In this document: positions 42,471 to 53,224 of the stretch, piece by piece | How the letters are laid out: the number at the start of each line of letters is the position of its first letter | How positions within the stretch are numbered: position 1 is the first letter of the stretch | Program-made: the position numbers and the translations under genes | The notes under the pieces: generated by a model | The model's database searches: none | Seen by the model: the letters and a program-made list of their open reading frames with translations, nothing else | Told to the model about the DNA's origin: nothing | NCBI GenBank assembly: GCA_025769875.1 | Contig: JAGFNK010000219.1 | Span: forward strand, 1 to 64,000 | From: Russula earlei | Taxonomy: Eukaryota; Basidiomycota; Agaricomycetes; Russulales; Russulaceae | Reading direction: 5' to 3' | DNA length: 64,000 bases

Positions 42471-45456
42471 ACGGGTAGGTGTTTGAACAGTCAATATTTC
42501 TACCACTTCCTGTCCACTTCAGCCCTCAGTATTCTCGGGATATGTAGTTACTATAACTATCAAATAATGTATAAAAATCATTTCGCCAAAGAGAGCTTTA
42601 TTGTTGAGGAATTTTGGTTTTGAATGTCTATGTTTGCCTTAATTTGGAAAGAACAGCGTCTGGATGACTTTATGAATCTGAATTTCTAAAACAAAAGTGA
42701 TACAAATGAAGTCTACCTATATATGAAGCCTCCTAGCAATTTACAGGTACAGTAAACCACAATAGCGAACAGGATAGAGCATTTGCAGGGACAATGTGTT
42801 GAGCGTGACAATCTCTTAAAGCGGAGATTGAAACATGTATAGTCATGATATGCACGTCGCGTCGTGTGCGAGATCAATGCTGCCCGCTCTCGCGTTGTCA
42901 CTGTAATGGCATGCCAATAGTGATGTTCCATGCCTTCAAAACCTTCTCTAGCTCCAAAAGGGAAGAAATTATACTTGAGGGTGTTGAGCTTTATCGCAAG
43001 CAGAAGAAACCCAATCTCCATGCAGTCAAATGCTCTCTTGATGAAAAGCATAAGACTTGTATCTGTCTTAACACTATTTGTAACCGTGCTTCCGGTGAAC
43101 ATCAGAATGCCAGAAAGGCCCATGAATCTCAGCAGCTCCTCTCCACTGTGCAAGAAAACATTCTAATTGAATGGATTATTCTCCTTGCAGAAACTGGTCA
43201 TTGCATCAGCAAACGAACATTACAGAAGAAAGCTGAGTTCATCAGCAGTCAGAAACCTGGTGAAACCTGAATCTGAGTCTTCCTTTCATGCCATCCCGAA
43301 ATTGTTCTTGGAAAGCCAAGCAGTTTGGATCCAAAGCGTGCACAGGCATTCAACAGACCTTCAGTCACCCGACATTTTGACCTCCTTGAGGCAATCATCA
43401 AAAAGTATGAGATTCCAGCAGAGAACATCTATAACATGGATGAGAAAGGGGTCCAGTGGGGTGGGGGTTGGAAGGCTCAGGCGCAGAAGTACTTCTTTCC
43501 TTGGAACAAGCACCCAAGATACAAGCTTCGCAGCGCCAACCTCAAGCTTGTTACAATCGTGGAGTGCATTGCAGCAAATGGCGAATATATTAGTCCAGGG
43601 ATCATTTTCGAAGGGAAACAGCAATACAAGCAGGCATGGTTTAAAGTGGATCCTACAATATCGTAAGTCTCTTTCGGAATTGATTCACATCCAAGCTTAC
43701 AACGCATTTAGCATTGGCCTTTCCGAGAATGGGTGGACCAGTGACTTCCATTGCCATCAATGGTTCAAAGACACCTTTGTCCCCCAAGCAGAGAAACAAA
43801 ACATGTCAGGGAAATCAATCTTGCTCATCTACGACAGCCATGGATCACATGAGAAGCATGAACTACTCTGTCTTGCAAAGGAGCACAACATCATACTTTT
43901 CTCGCTCCCACCACATACAACCCACAAGCTACAGCCGCTCAATGTTGGTGTTTTTGGTCCATTTGCACGTGCATGGATTGATAGATGCAATGACTACATG
44001 GAAGAATTCATGGAAGAGATTCCAAAAGATCAGTTTGTTAAACACTATATGGAAGTACGACAGTGAACCTTCAAGGACACAACAATCCATGTGGCATTCA
44101 AGATTTGGCCAATCAACCGCAATGTCTTCTCCAATGCAGACTTTGCACCAAGTATACACACATCCAATAGTGCCCGTGATGTTCCTGACAGTTATCCCAT
44201 ACACGCTGATGCTTGGCCTGATCATCAATCATGGTCTGATGATGACCCAATCTCTGCAGATGAAGATATCAATGACAACGAGGGGGATGATGAACAGAGG
44301 AGACAAGCTCACCAAACCATGGCATCATCATCCTCAGCTCATTTCTACTCCAAGGTTCCTAAACCTGTCTGCCGTGGACGCAATACAGAAGCTTATGTTT
44401 CTGCACTTGAGAACCAAGTTGCCGCACTGTGCCAGGAGAATGAAGAACTTGTGGCCCATGCTACCTTGGCATACGATCATGTTCGGGCTCTCAAACACCG
44501 CCTGAACGCAAAGGTACCAGGTTCGAAGCAAAGGAAGTTGAATACAGACTCATGATGGCTTAACTCAGAAGAAGGACTGGCACAGTGTGAAAAGCATGAG
44601 GCTGAAGAGAAAGCTGAAATGGAGTGAAAACAAGTGAGAGCAGATGAATGGCAGGCTGTGGAGGATGTGCAGCGATGGCAGTGCAAGCAAATGGACCCTA
44701 ATCAGCCATTTATCGGTGCACTGGACAGCTGAAAGAAGGCTGATCTGCAAGACATTGCATATAGTCTGGGGCTAGATAACAAGGGCAAAGTGGAGGAAAT
44801 CAAGTCAAGGATCAATGAATACTTCAATGCTCATGAAGACGTATGCACCAGTCATCATTATATCGGCCTTTTTCCACAGCTCACATGACAAAACCATCAA
44901 ATGCCTTCCACGACTGCTCCTTTGCAATTCACAACCCCCACTAACCAACATACCCCTCAATTGCATATACCGGCACCTACATTGAGTGCTCCTGGTCTGT
45001 CAAACTGGCTGCATTTGCAGCCAACGACATTGTGTTACATTGCTCATAATCCACCCTATTATTATAATGTTAATACTTAGTCTTCAACACATTAGCCTTG
45101 ATTCTTACTGTTATATAGCTGTTAATGCTTTGCATTGTACCATACCATGTCTTCAATATCGTAGATACAGTATCGTAGATATCAAGCGAAGATAATCACA
45201 GCAGAGCTGAGATTGAATTTGGCATGCCAGGAACCGTGACCGACGTGACTGAAACTGCTCAAAAGCCTACCTTTTGGTATACCCTCAGACCAGCATTGCA
45301 CTGCCACTTACACAGTTGGCTATACTTGCGTTTTTACTACGTTAAAGTCTAGGTACAAAGCATATATACACTGTCAAGAAAGCTGAAGACCAGTAGTCAT
45401 TAGGACCCACATTTCCGAGACACCTGTTCAAAATTTGTTCAAACACCTACCCAGTG
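42471..45456 (+). mobile_element. Pogo-like DNA transposon, inactive
   Basis: Bounded by inverted copies of GGGTAGGTGTTTGAACA (42473-42489 and, on the reverse strand, 45452-45436). It encloses a CENP-B/Tc5-type HTH and a DDE_1 transposase. Target TA duplications are not clear. The transposase is frameshifted and has lost one catalytic Asp. Confidence 0.7.
42905..44555 (+). pseudogene. Pogo/Tigger-type transposase remnant
   Basis: In order: a helix-turn-helix segment (ENILIEWIILLAETGHCISK, near 43158), a DDE_1 catalytic core starting IYNMDEKGVQWGGGW (first Asp, near 43430), ANLKLVTIVECIAANGEYIS, a frame change near 43660, LSENGWTSDFHCHQWFKDTF, SILLIYDSHGSH (second Asp), and HTTHKLQPLNVGVFGPF. 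In active relatives this last motif reads LQPLD; here Asp is Asn (AAT, near 43940). A stop lies at 44064, and after it the frame continues to a C-terminal coiled-coil (SALENQVAALCQENEELVAH). It cannot be active. Confidence 0.8.
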
Positions 45457-45458
45457 AT

Positions 45459-48144
45459 AGTAGAACGCGTCCATAGCCCACCAATGTCACGTGATCAGCA
45501 TGACAATGTCCCGAAACAGTCGAAAATTCTATAAAATCGAAGTATGAGACTTCTGCAACCACTTTCTACAAAATGTATTCTCAGGGAATTGGTCTAAATC
45601 CACTATTAATGATATTGAGATTGTCAATTTTATGTGAGATCACACCATTGAACTGATTTCCTAAAAATCACAGTGCTGCATGTCAATATTGCACGTCACA
45701 TCACTTGAAGGTTGTGTGTCTTCTCCTTGAGTGCCGGTCGCATGGGTGGAAAATGGAAATCAACCCTCTCAAGGATTACAAACCTTAAGAAGGGCATCCA
45801 GAGTTCCAAGCAGAGGAAAGTTGATCATTGCAATGGTGACAAGGAAAATGTCCTGAGCCCGGTACATGATTTCTCCAAGATCCAAATTATGTTAGTAATA
45901 AGGTCATCCCTTCGGAGCAGTTACCTCATCAGTCTGGATTTGACAATGTGTCTTTATGCAATCTAAGTCATCAGGAGGCACATTCACATGATGGAGACAT
46001 TGGAGAGCCAGGATCAAGTTCACATGAAAGTGCACAGCTGCAGGATGATACACACTGGAGGGAAGTGCATAAATGCGACAGACATTTGCGCCAAGCACCA
46101 ATGCAGTTGCAGGTGGTGGATGCTTTGAAAGACCTGAAGGAAATCTTGCATCCTCCAAGGAAAACGGGCGCTGGGTACAAAGATCCCAAAATTGATCCAT
46201 TCATCAGGATTTGGATGGAAGGAATGCAGACAATGCTCAACTTTTACACAAACCCTTGATTGATGATGTTTGATAAATGGGGGGCCACTGCATGTCAGGC
46301 TGCTGTATCTCTGGGAAGGGGCCAATACTGTGCTTGTCAGCTGGCTAGACTTTCAAAGTGATTTATCCAAGATTGCTCTGTTCTGCCAGTCAATCCCTAT
46401 GGTGATTGGAACAAGTCTATGCTCACAGATGAAGATTTGGCATCGGACATCAGTCTCCATCTCCAGGAGCTTGGGAAGGAAATCTCAGCTAAGAAGGTGG
46501 TACAATTCCTGGCTCGCGATGACATCAAGGAGAAACATGGCATCACAAAAACAATATCCGAGAGGACAGCATGTCATTACCTGACATCTCTGGGTTACTG
46601 TTTCACAGCACCAACGAAGGGTCAATACGCAGATGGTCATGAACGTGCTGATGTCATCTGGTATCGTGAAATGAAGTTCCTACCAGCATGGCGTGAAATT
46701 CAGGACTGTATGTATAGTTGGACAAAGGACAACATACCAGAGGAAGTCAATGTCCAGGGCACACATGTCATTGTCTGGTTCCATGATGAATCAATATTTT
46801 ATGCACACCATCGACAGAAGAAGGGTTGGTATCACAAGGATGCACCTGCAAAGCCATACACAAAAGGAGAGGGTGCATCACTAATGGTCACTGATTATGT
46901 CTCAGCTGATTTTGGACAGCTCCAATCTTCTGATGGGACAAGGACTGTGAGACGTGTGATGAAACCAGGGAAAAATCAAGATGGATACTTCACAAGTGAC
47001 AATATCAGGGAACAGGCAGAGGCTGCCATGGACATTCTCACTGAATTCTACCCTGAATAAGACCATCACTTCGTCTATGATAACACGCCAAGCCATCTCG
47101 AAAGGCCCGAGGCTTCAGTCACTGCACGCTGCATGCCAAAATTTACTCCCAAAATAGGCAAGAATTGGGGGATCGATGCCCCACAACGTGATGCCTTGGG
47201 AAGTTTGGTGTACAAACCTGATGGGTCACTTGCAAAGGTGAAAGTCCGGATGAGTGATGCCATGCTTCCTGATGGGACAGTGCAGTCACTGTATTTTCCT
47301 GATGGACATGAACGGGCTGGTATCCTCAAAGGTATGGCGGTGATCTTGGAAGAGCGCAGGTATGAAGATATACAGAACTTACGAGCGGAATGTAAGTTGT
47401 TCAATTGCGCACCACTCGCTTTGAAATGCTGTTGCCGTCACATACTGTTCAATGAACCAGACTTTGTGCATATCGACACAATACTCAAAGGGACTTGCAA
47501 CATGCGTGGATTTCAAGTGATCTTCCTCCCAAAGTTTCATTGCGAGCTCAATTTCATTGAGCAATGCTGGGGCTATGCAAAACAGCTTTACCGCCTGAAT
47601 CCAGAATCATCATGAGAAGATCGCCTCAAAAGAAATGCACTGGCAGCCTTAGATGCTATCCCTCTCGAGTTGATGCACCGGTGCAAACTAACTTTCTTAA
47701 TGCTATATTTAGCAAACACTGATGTCTCAGACTTGTAGCTTTGCAAATCGTTCCCATGGATTCATTGATGCATATGATAAGGGCCTTAATGGACAACAAG
47801 CGGCCTGGGCAGTGAGGAAGTATCGCGGCCATCACATTCTACCCAGGACTTTGATGGATGACCTCGAACAGGCACAATTATCGTTATCTTATTAATGATG
47901 TTATACCTTATGATAACAAGATAACAACTTTTGACATTCACAACTCAATTCTGGATCCCACAGCAAGTCAAATTGAATATGACATTTTGACATGTCTAGG
48001 GGCAATTCCCTGAGAACAGAATTTGAGAAATAGGTGTGAAATGACTTCTAGAGCCGTTTTTCTGTGTATTCATCCCGTTGTGGACAGGTGTGTCACGGAA
48101 AAAGTAACGACACGTGACGTTGGTGGGCTATGGACATCTTCTAC
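45459..48144 (+). mobile_element. Second DDE transposon (IS630/Tc1-mariner-like), inactive
   Basis: Terminal inverted repeats of about 33 bp: left from 45460 (GTAGAACGCGTCCATAGCCC, ACCAATGTCACGTG), right 48111-48144 (CACGTGACGTTGGTGGGC, TATGGACATCTTCTAC). Between them lies one transposase gene with a premature stop. The left end is only 3-4 bp from the right end of the pogo-like element. No clean target duplication is visible. Confidence 0.8.
45730..47890 (+). pseudogene. DDE transposase with premature stop
   Basis: The N-terminal helix-turn-helix-like part lies at 46419-46650 (KHGITKTISERTACHYLTSL). The catalytic motifs are VIVWFHDESIFYAH (first Asp, near 46780), FVYDNTPSHL (second Asp, near 47075) and FLPKFHCELNFIEQCWGYAK (Glu, near 47560). 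A TAA at 47058-47060 separates the first Asp from the rest; a second stop is at 47613. The FLPKxHxELNxIEQxWG box is the D-E signature of IS630/Tc1-mariner relatives common in basidiomycete genomes. The spacing between second Asp and Glu is long. Confidence 0.78.
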
Positions 48145-48461
48145 CTTATAAGTAGGCACCAGGTGCGGATTCTACAAGTCTGCAAATGAAGGGTATGCAA
48201 GGAACGGAACAATGATCGAGCCAATAAACACTAGACTAGTTAATTAGTCTAGGTACGAACTTGTGTAAATAGCTAACTCCACTTAAAGTGGCCTAATGGT
48301 ACTGGGTATATGTATCAACTGAGGGGATAACTCACTCGTTCTCGTGCGCTCGCGATCGAGCTCACTCGCGCTCGGGAGTTTACAACAGTAAATCGATCTG
48401 GAATGTGCTCGCATCTATAACGCGGATTGTGGCTGGTCGCGGAATTCGCCTATAGGCTCTA
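48145..48461. other. Non-coding between transposon and duplication
   Basis: No gene. Contains CTAGACTAGTTAATTAGTCTAG (near 48232), a perfect palindrome, and a CTCACTCG/GCGCTCG-rich segment at 48332-48380. Confidence 0.4.
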
Positions 48462-50890
48462 TTATGATATTAGCCATTCTGTCTTATCCGATACTGGCCG
48501 TGCATCATCAACTCGCAGATAAGGATAAGTATGGTTGTAGGTCTGCTTATGGCGAGGCATTCAAGCTGCGTCCTTGGGTTACGGCTTGCCACAAGGGGCA
48601 CTCGAAGCTGGAGTCGTCACTTCCCGAGTTTCCCTTTCACACGAACAAGGGTCCATCTCCCGCTCATCCTGGTCCCCCCAGCGGACCAGTTCAGACACGT
48701 CTTTCGTCGAATGCTCCTCGCTGCCATGGCGCCTGATGCGGTCCCCGCTCCAGCGCCAGCACCCGAACCAACGCGTCCCGGGTTGCGCAAGATCGCGCCG
48801 TATTGGTATCCTTATACGGCCATGGCCAAAGGTCGTTGGCTCAACCGGGAGATACTTGAGATCGTCTCCACCGAGTTTCGGGACCGCTCGGTAGAGTATT
48901 ATGTGTGGCTTTCTTCTTCTTCCTCCCATTGCTTCGCTTTCGTGCTGAGGAGACGTGTGCGTGTGTGCGCGCGCGCATCACCCTCGCAGAGATATGCGCT
49001 CGAGTCTGGCGTCACTACCATCAACGGCAAGATCGCCAAGGCTGACACGATCGTGCGCAACGGCGATCGCATCGAGAACATCGTTCATCGCCACGAGCCG
49101 CCGGTCGCGTCCAAACCGGTCAAGATCCTGCACGAGGATCGAGAGCGCGAGTTCATCGTGATCGACAAGCCGGGTAGCATCGTGCGTGTGTTCCGCTCGA
49201 AGCTCCCGGGCTGTCTAACGGGGGCTTTCATTCTTACGCGCGCGCGCGACACTATATTCAGCCTGTCCACGCAACCGGGCGTTATTTTTATCTCTCTCTC
49301 GTGGAGATCCTTCAGCGGGAGTTTGGGTACCCGAAGGTGTACAGTGAGTGAGAGGTGGCGGTCTCGGGCTGGTGCGTGCGGCTGATACTGCATGCTTGCG
49401 TCTAGCTGTGAATCGACTAGATCGCCTCACGTCGGGGCTGATGATCATCGGCCTCTCCTCTCCTCGCGCGCACGCGCTCTCGCAAGAGTTTGTGCAAGGA
49501 GGGGTCAAGAAGGAATACGTGGCGCGCTGTTCGGGCGAGTTTCCGGCGGAGGAGGAGGTTGTTGTGGACCAGCCTCTGCTCACGGTCGACCGTCAGATGG
49601 GTTTGAACATTGTGCATCCAGAAGGCAAGGTGGGTGTGTGCGAACTCTGCCTATGAGGAAACGGATTGAGTGTGGCCAAGTTGGCCAAGACGGTGTTCAA
49701 GCGGCTGAACTATGATAGAAGCACCAACACGAGCGTGCTTCTCTGTAAGTTGCTGTCATGTCATCTCGATTCTCGAATCACATGCATGCAGGTCGCCCTC
49801 TGACCGGTCGTTGTACGTCGTCGAATCCCACGCGGTGTCAGCCAACCGACGATGTTGCCAGCTCATCAGATTCGCGTCCATCTCCAATATCTCGGCCATC
49901 CCATCGCTAACGACCCCGTTTACTCCGAATCGAAAATATGGGCACGTTCTCTTCCTCATCGTATCCTCTCTCGTCTGATCGCATCCAGGGACCAAACCTC
50001 GGAAAAGGTGGCATTGACACCACACCATCACATGAACGGGCGCCACCAGTTCCACCTCCACACCTGCTCGCAACCGACACGGCCACGTCAACGAACGCCT
50101 CTTCACAGCCACTTCCACGTGAATCTGGAAAAGATATCGGCATGGGATCACCAGTCCCGTTGTCCGCGGACGCAGTGGGCGTAATCACCCGTCTCCGCAA
50201 CATGAAGGTGGCAGCCTTCCCACTTCTATGACCTTTTATACCTATCATCTTTCTCCGAAAGGACGAGAACGAAGACTGGTCGCGCTGGCGTGACGTCGTT
50301 TTCAAGGCAAAAGGGCGGCTACACCCCAAGGGTATGCCCCACCAGAAGCTACCTCCCCAGAATCGGCGCAAACGAGGCGGGCCTGGGTGGACAGAGGGTG
50401 AGAGCGTGACCTATGTGGCAGGATCGTCTCCAGGCAAGGAAGAGACCCCGCGACCGCAGGTGGCAGATGCCGCTCCGCTCACAGACGAGGAGGCACTTGC
50501 GATTCTCGATCCCGCCTCTCCATTTGCTGAAAACCCCCTTGTGCGGGTCGCGCCTGCCCCGGACGCACCGACCGAAATCGGGCGGGCGAAGCAGGCAGCC
50601 GCCCAGATCGCCGTGCAAGAGGAGAACGACGGCGCGCTGTACTGCAATGAGTGCTACTTGCCGCTGCACCCGGATCCGCCGCCAGAGAGACTCTACATAT
50701 TCTTGCATGCGTTAAGGTATACTACCAGTCTTGGGGTGTTTGAGACGGATATGCCTGAGTGGGCGGCACAGGGCTGGCAATGGGAGCGTACTTGACGACG
50801 TGGTTAACGATATAGTGAGCTGTGAGAAGCAGCAGCACATCCCAGGTACAATCCAATGCACTTCATCGACGTTGGTCCTGTTCCCTCTGC
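48462..50890. repeat. Segmental duplication, copy B (partner 35812-38237)
   Basis: Same content and order as copy A, direct orientation, 12.65 kb away. Copy B continues on the right into the gene-rich region, which suggests it is the original locus. Confidence 0.9.
48726..50795 (+). CDS. PUS9: tRNA pseudouridine synthase, RluA type (Pus9/Rib2-like), copy B
   Basis: Same nine-exon structure, catalytic loop [10 protein letters not shown] and GC-AG intron as the copy at 36075. Differences seen by eye are few and frame-preserving: TMAKSRW becomes AMAKGRW near the start, VVDRPL becomes VVDQPL, one Ala becomes Gly before WTEGE, and one Asp codon of VADDAAPL is absent, giving 530 aa. One intron differs by a 3-nt CTT repeat unit. 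Both copies look functional. This one sits next to single-copy genes and is likely ancestral. The name is uncertain between PUS9 and RIB2/PUS8. Confidence 0.88.
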
Positions 50891-51212
50891 CGTATGTATA
50901 TAAGCACCGACCTTTCCTTGTTGTCTCACACGGTGAGGTCCTTGCGCCACCACCGATTACACGCAAAGGGTGCAGAGTGTTTGCGTTTACACTTGGGGAG
51001 TCCTTCCCTCTTCAGTCTTGGAAAGCAATCTGTCTTGCAACGCGGGCCCATTCGGGAATCTTATTGACATGCTGTCAACAAAAGTATTCAGGTACAAGTG
51101 TGCTATGGACAACAGATGACAACAGTATGGATGAATTTGCTGCCGCCGCTATCCTGGTCACGCTATTGCCAGACATGACCTGTTCACTGATTGACGCAGG
51201 TACGAATGCAAA
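50891..51212 (+). other. Open but unassigned stretch downstream of pseudouridine synthase B
   Basis: A plus-strand frame reads through 50731-51327 without stop (for example APPPITRKGCRVFAFTLGES; DEFAAAAILVTLLPDM), but its start lies in another frame of the synthase gene. It could be an exon of an unknown gene or chance. No family recognised. Confidence 0.3.
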
Positions 51213-51809
51213 CTATTCTTTGTCGCATCGCTCAGACGGCTCTCCCCCGCCCAGTCGAGCGAAGGCGGCGCTGTCCAAGAAGTCGTCGATGGCCTTTATC
51301 TTGTGCTCAACGAACGTGAATTTGTAAATGCACTCGATGTCGAGTACTTTCCCGTTTGGAAATTCGCCATGCAGAAGGAGCTTATGGAGGGGAGGAAGAC
51401 ACCGCACGTGAGTGCGCACGCTACGCGACTCGCCAGGGGGCTCGACCTACGTTAACCCAGGCTCGTCCTGGAACCTCTACAAAGTCATAGAAGGTTACCT
51501 GTAACCGAAACAGAAGAAAAGCTATCAGTGGTCTCCATCATCGTCAAAACGAGAGGAGGGCGGGACAGCGATCACCTCGAGGTGCCTGCCCTCCAGCTGT
51601 TCCGAAAAGCCCCGTAGGAACTCGATGTCCTCCTCCTTCGTCCTAGAGGGGACGTGGAGCGACAGGGGCCGCGTGGACTGGACAAAGTCGTCCGCGAACA
51701 GCTTTTCGAGCTCGGTCAGGTCGAAGACTTTGACGAGGTCGAGGTAGCGGAGCACGGTCTTTAGCTGGGAAGAAGGGTGCGTGGGGATTTCGAACGCGGT
51801 CGTCGCCAT
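51213..51809 (-). CDS. NTF2/SnoaL-like fold small protein (about 143 aa, 3 exons)
   Basis: Exons 51809-51576, 51498-51451 and 51380-51213 join in phase 0. The start is MATTAFEIPTHPSSQLKTVL. The opening helices (LRYLDLVKVFDLTELEKLFA then DDFVQSTRP), the central strand-like HLE + VTFYDFVEVPGRAWVN, and GEFPNGKVLDIECIYKFTFV with EHKIKAIDDFLDS follow the helix-helix-strand pattern of the NTF2-like superfamily: Asp-Leu in helix 2, DDxVxxxxP, and the C-terminal strand pair ending in EHKI. Such proteins in basidiomycetes are mostly uncharacterised; some relatives are isomerases or cyclases. A longer in-frame N-terminus (from 51917) is more likely 5' UTR. Exon borders are inferred. Confidence 0.6.
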
Positions 51810-51929
51810 CCCGTATGCGGTTTTGCGGGTTTGCGTAGCGCGTGCGTGCGTGTGCGGGACGGGTGAAAGGTCGCGACGGTCTCGCTCTCGCGCTGGGGAT
51901 GCGGAAGGAGGGCCCAACGGCTGCCCGCT

Positions 51930-52729
51930 TTATATGTCCGATCCCTCGACAGCTGCCACGCACGTCGCCCTGCCCCCCGACGGAGCGGCCCTCTTCCCTG
52001 ACGATTGACGTTGCGGTATTCGGGTGAGCAGCGGAAAAAAAAAAGGGGGCGTCGACGTTAGGTCGGTCCCTTGAACAGTCGCGTCCGTGCTTTGATGCCA
52101 TCGGCCCATTCGGGAGGAGGAGAGGATATGGATATGTGCCACGCGGTACCAGCCCAAGTTCGATTCATCGAGATATCTCCGGGATGAGGGCGGCGCGGCA
52201 GGGCGCGGCGTCTATTCGTTCCCCGAAAACCAAGCAGGCATCGCGACCCCCCCCTTCGAGGTGACCGAGGGGTGAGCAGTTTCATATCATTCAATGCAAG
52301 CCGAGGGCTTGGAGCTGACCGCTCCATCGCACCGACATGACATTCACGGATCATGGGTCCAGGGGCCGACACCGAGACGTAACGAATGAACTTGAGGGGC
52401 AACCTTGGCCCCGAAATCTTGAGGTATGACAAGCACGGTAAAGTGGTCCTTCAAACAGCCAGTGTCTTTGAGAACCTTGAATTTTCCATTTAAGCTGAGA
52501 GATTTCCTAAGAGCCAAACGAAATCAACACCGCCGCGCATGAGGGGAGGTCAGGAAGACAAGCGCGGGACACATGGCCCGCGAAATGAACGAGCACGAGC
52601 CATGTACGTGATGTAGCGCAACCAAATAATGTCCTTTGTGAGCAGAGGGACGATGGCTTGAGGAAACCAACTCCCTTATGGAACCCTGTGTCCGAAGAAG
52701 AAGATCGTTGACGAACTGACTACCCGTAG
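51930..52729. other. Non-coding; 52100-52560 is a diverged copy of 56800-57200
   Basis: No gene. Shared blocks in order with the right-hand copy include CCGCTCCATCGCACCGAC / TGTTCCATCGCACCGACG, GCCGATACCGAGAC-type and GAAATCAACA..GCCGCGCAT / GAAATCAACAGTGCCTCGCAT. These mark the left end of the P450-CWC15 block duplication. Confidence 0.5.
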
Positions 52730-53050
52730 AGTTTCTTCCTCATTCGCCGCCTGACTTTTGAAAATGTTATCTGGAGACAAAAGCGCGAGCGAAAATATTT
52801 ATTCCACGCCCACGCGTGAAACGTTTTCTATCCATATGATATGACGCATCGTCGTCCCAGGAGCCCGCTCTATTTCACCTCGCCCACCGAAGTCTGGCCA
52901 GGGTTTGAGACGTACAAGTCGAAGAGAGATTACATAACGCCATGGACCTGGATTTGAGCCTGGTGCCAGATGTGAGTCATTTTCCGCACTGAGTTCTGGC
53001 GCCTCACGCTTGCGCTGGATCCCTTGACGGTCTATACCTTGTCGACACCT
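52690..53050 (-). pseudogene. Decayed CWC15 copy
   Basis: The plus strand aligns in order with the intact CWC15 gene at 57310-58320: GATCGTTGACGAACTGAC, CATTCGCCGCCTGA, AAAAGCGCGAGCGAAA, then GAAGTCTGGCCAG, TCGAAGAGAGA, and CTTGCGCTGGATCCC before a broken start region. The long acidic middle of the gene is deleted and no reading frame survives. It lies just 3' of P450 B, as CWC15 lies 3' of P450 C. Confidence 0.75.
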
Positions 53051-53224
53051 TGTGGACGAGCATTGCCCTTCAAGGATCTCAACGAAATAACTATCAATTA
53101 CTAGGAAACGGGTAAATTACAGGACTTCGATCCAGCCGTGGCAAGTGCGCTACCACTGACACCATACCCACACATTCGCCCCGCCCCGCATATGTTGGTA
53201 ATCAAATATGACGTGATAAATGGC

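Noticed and set aside
53109..53172. Possible tRNA gene on the minus strand (GGGTATGG...TACCC pairing)
   Set aside because: Only about 63 nt, no proper anticodon arm and a weak T-arm; kept only as a low-interest relic observation.
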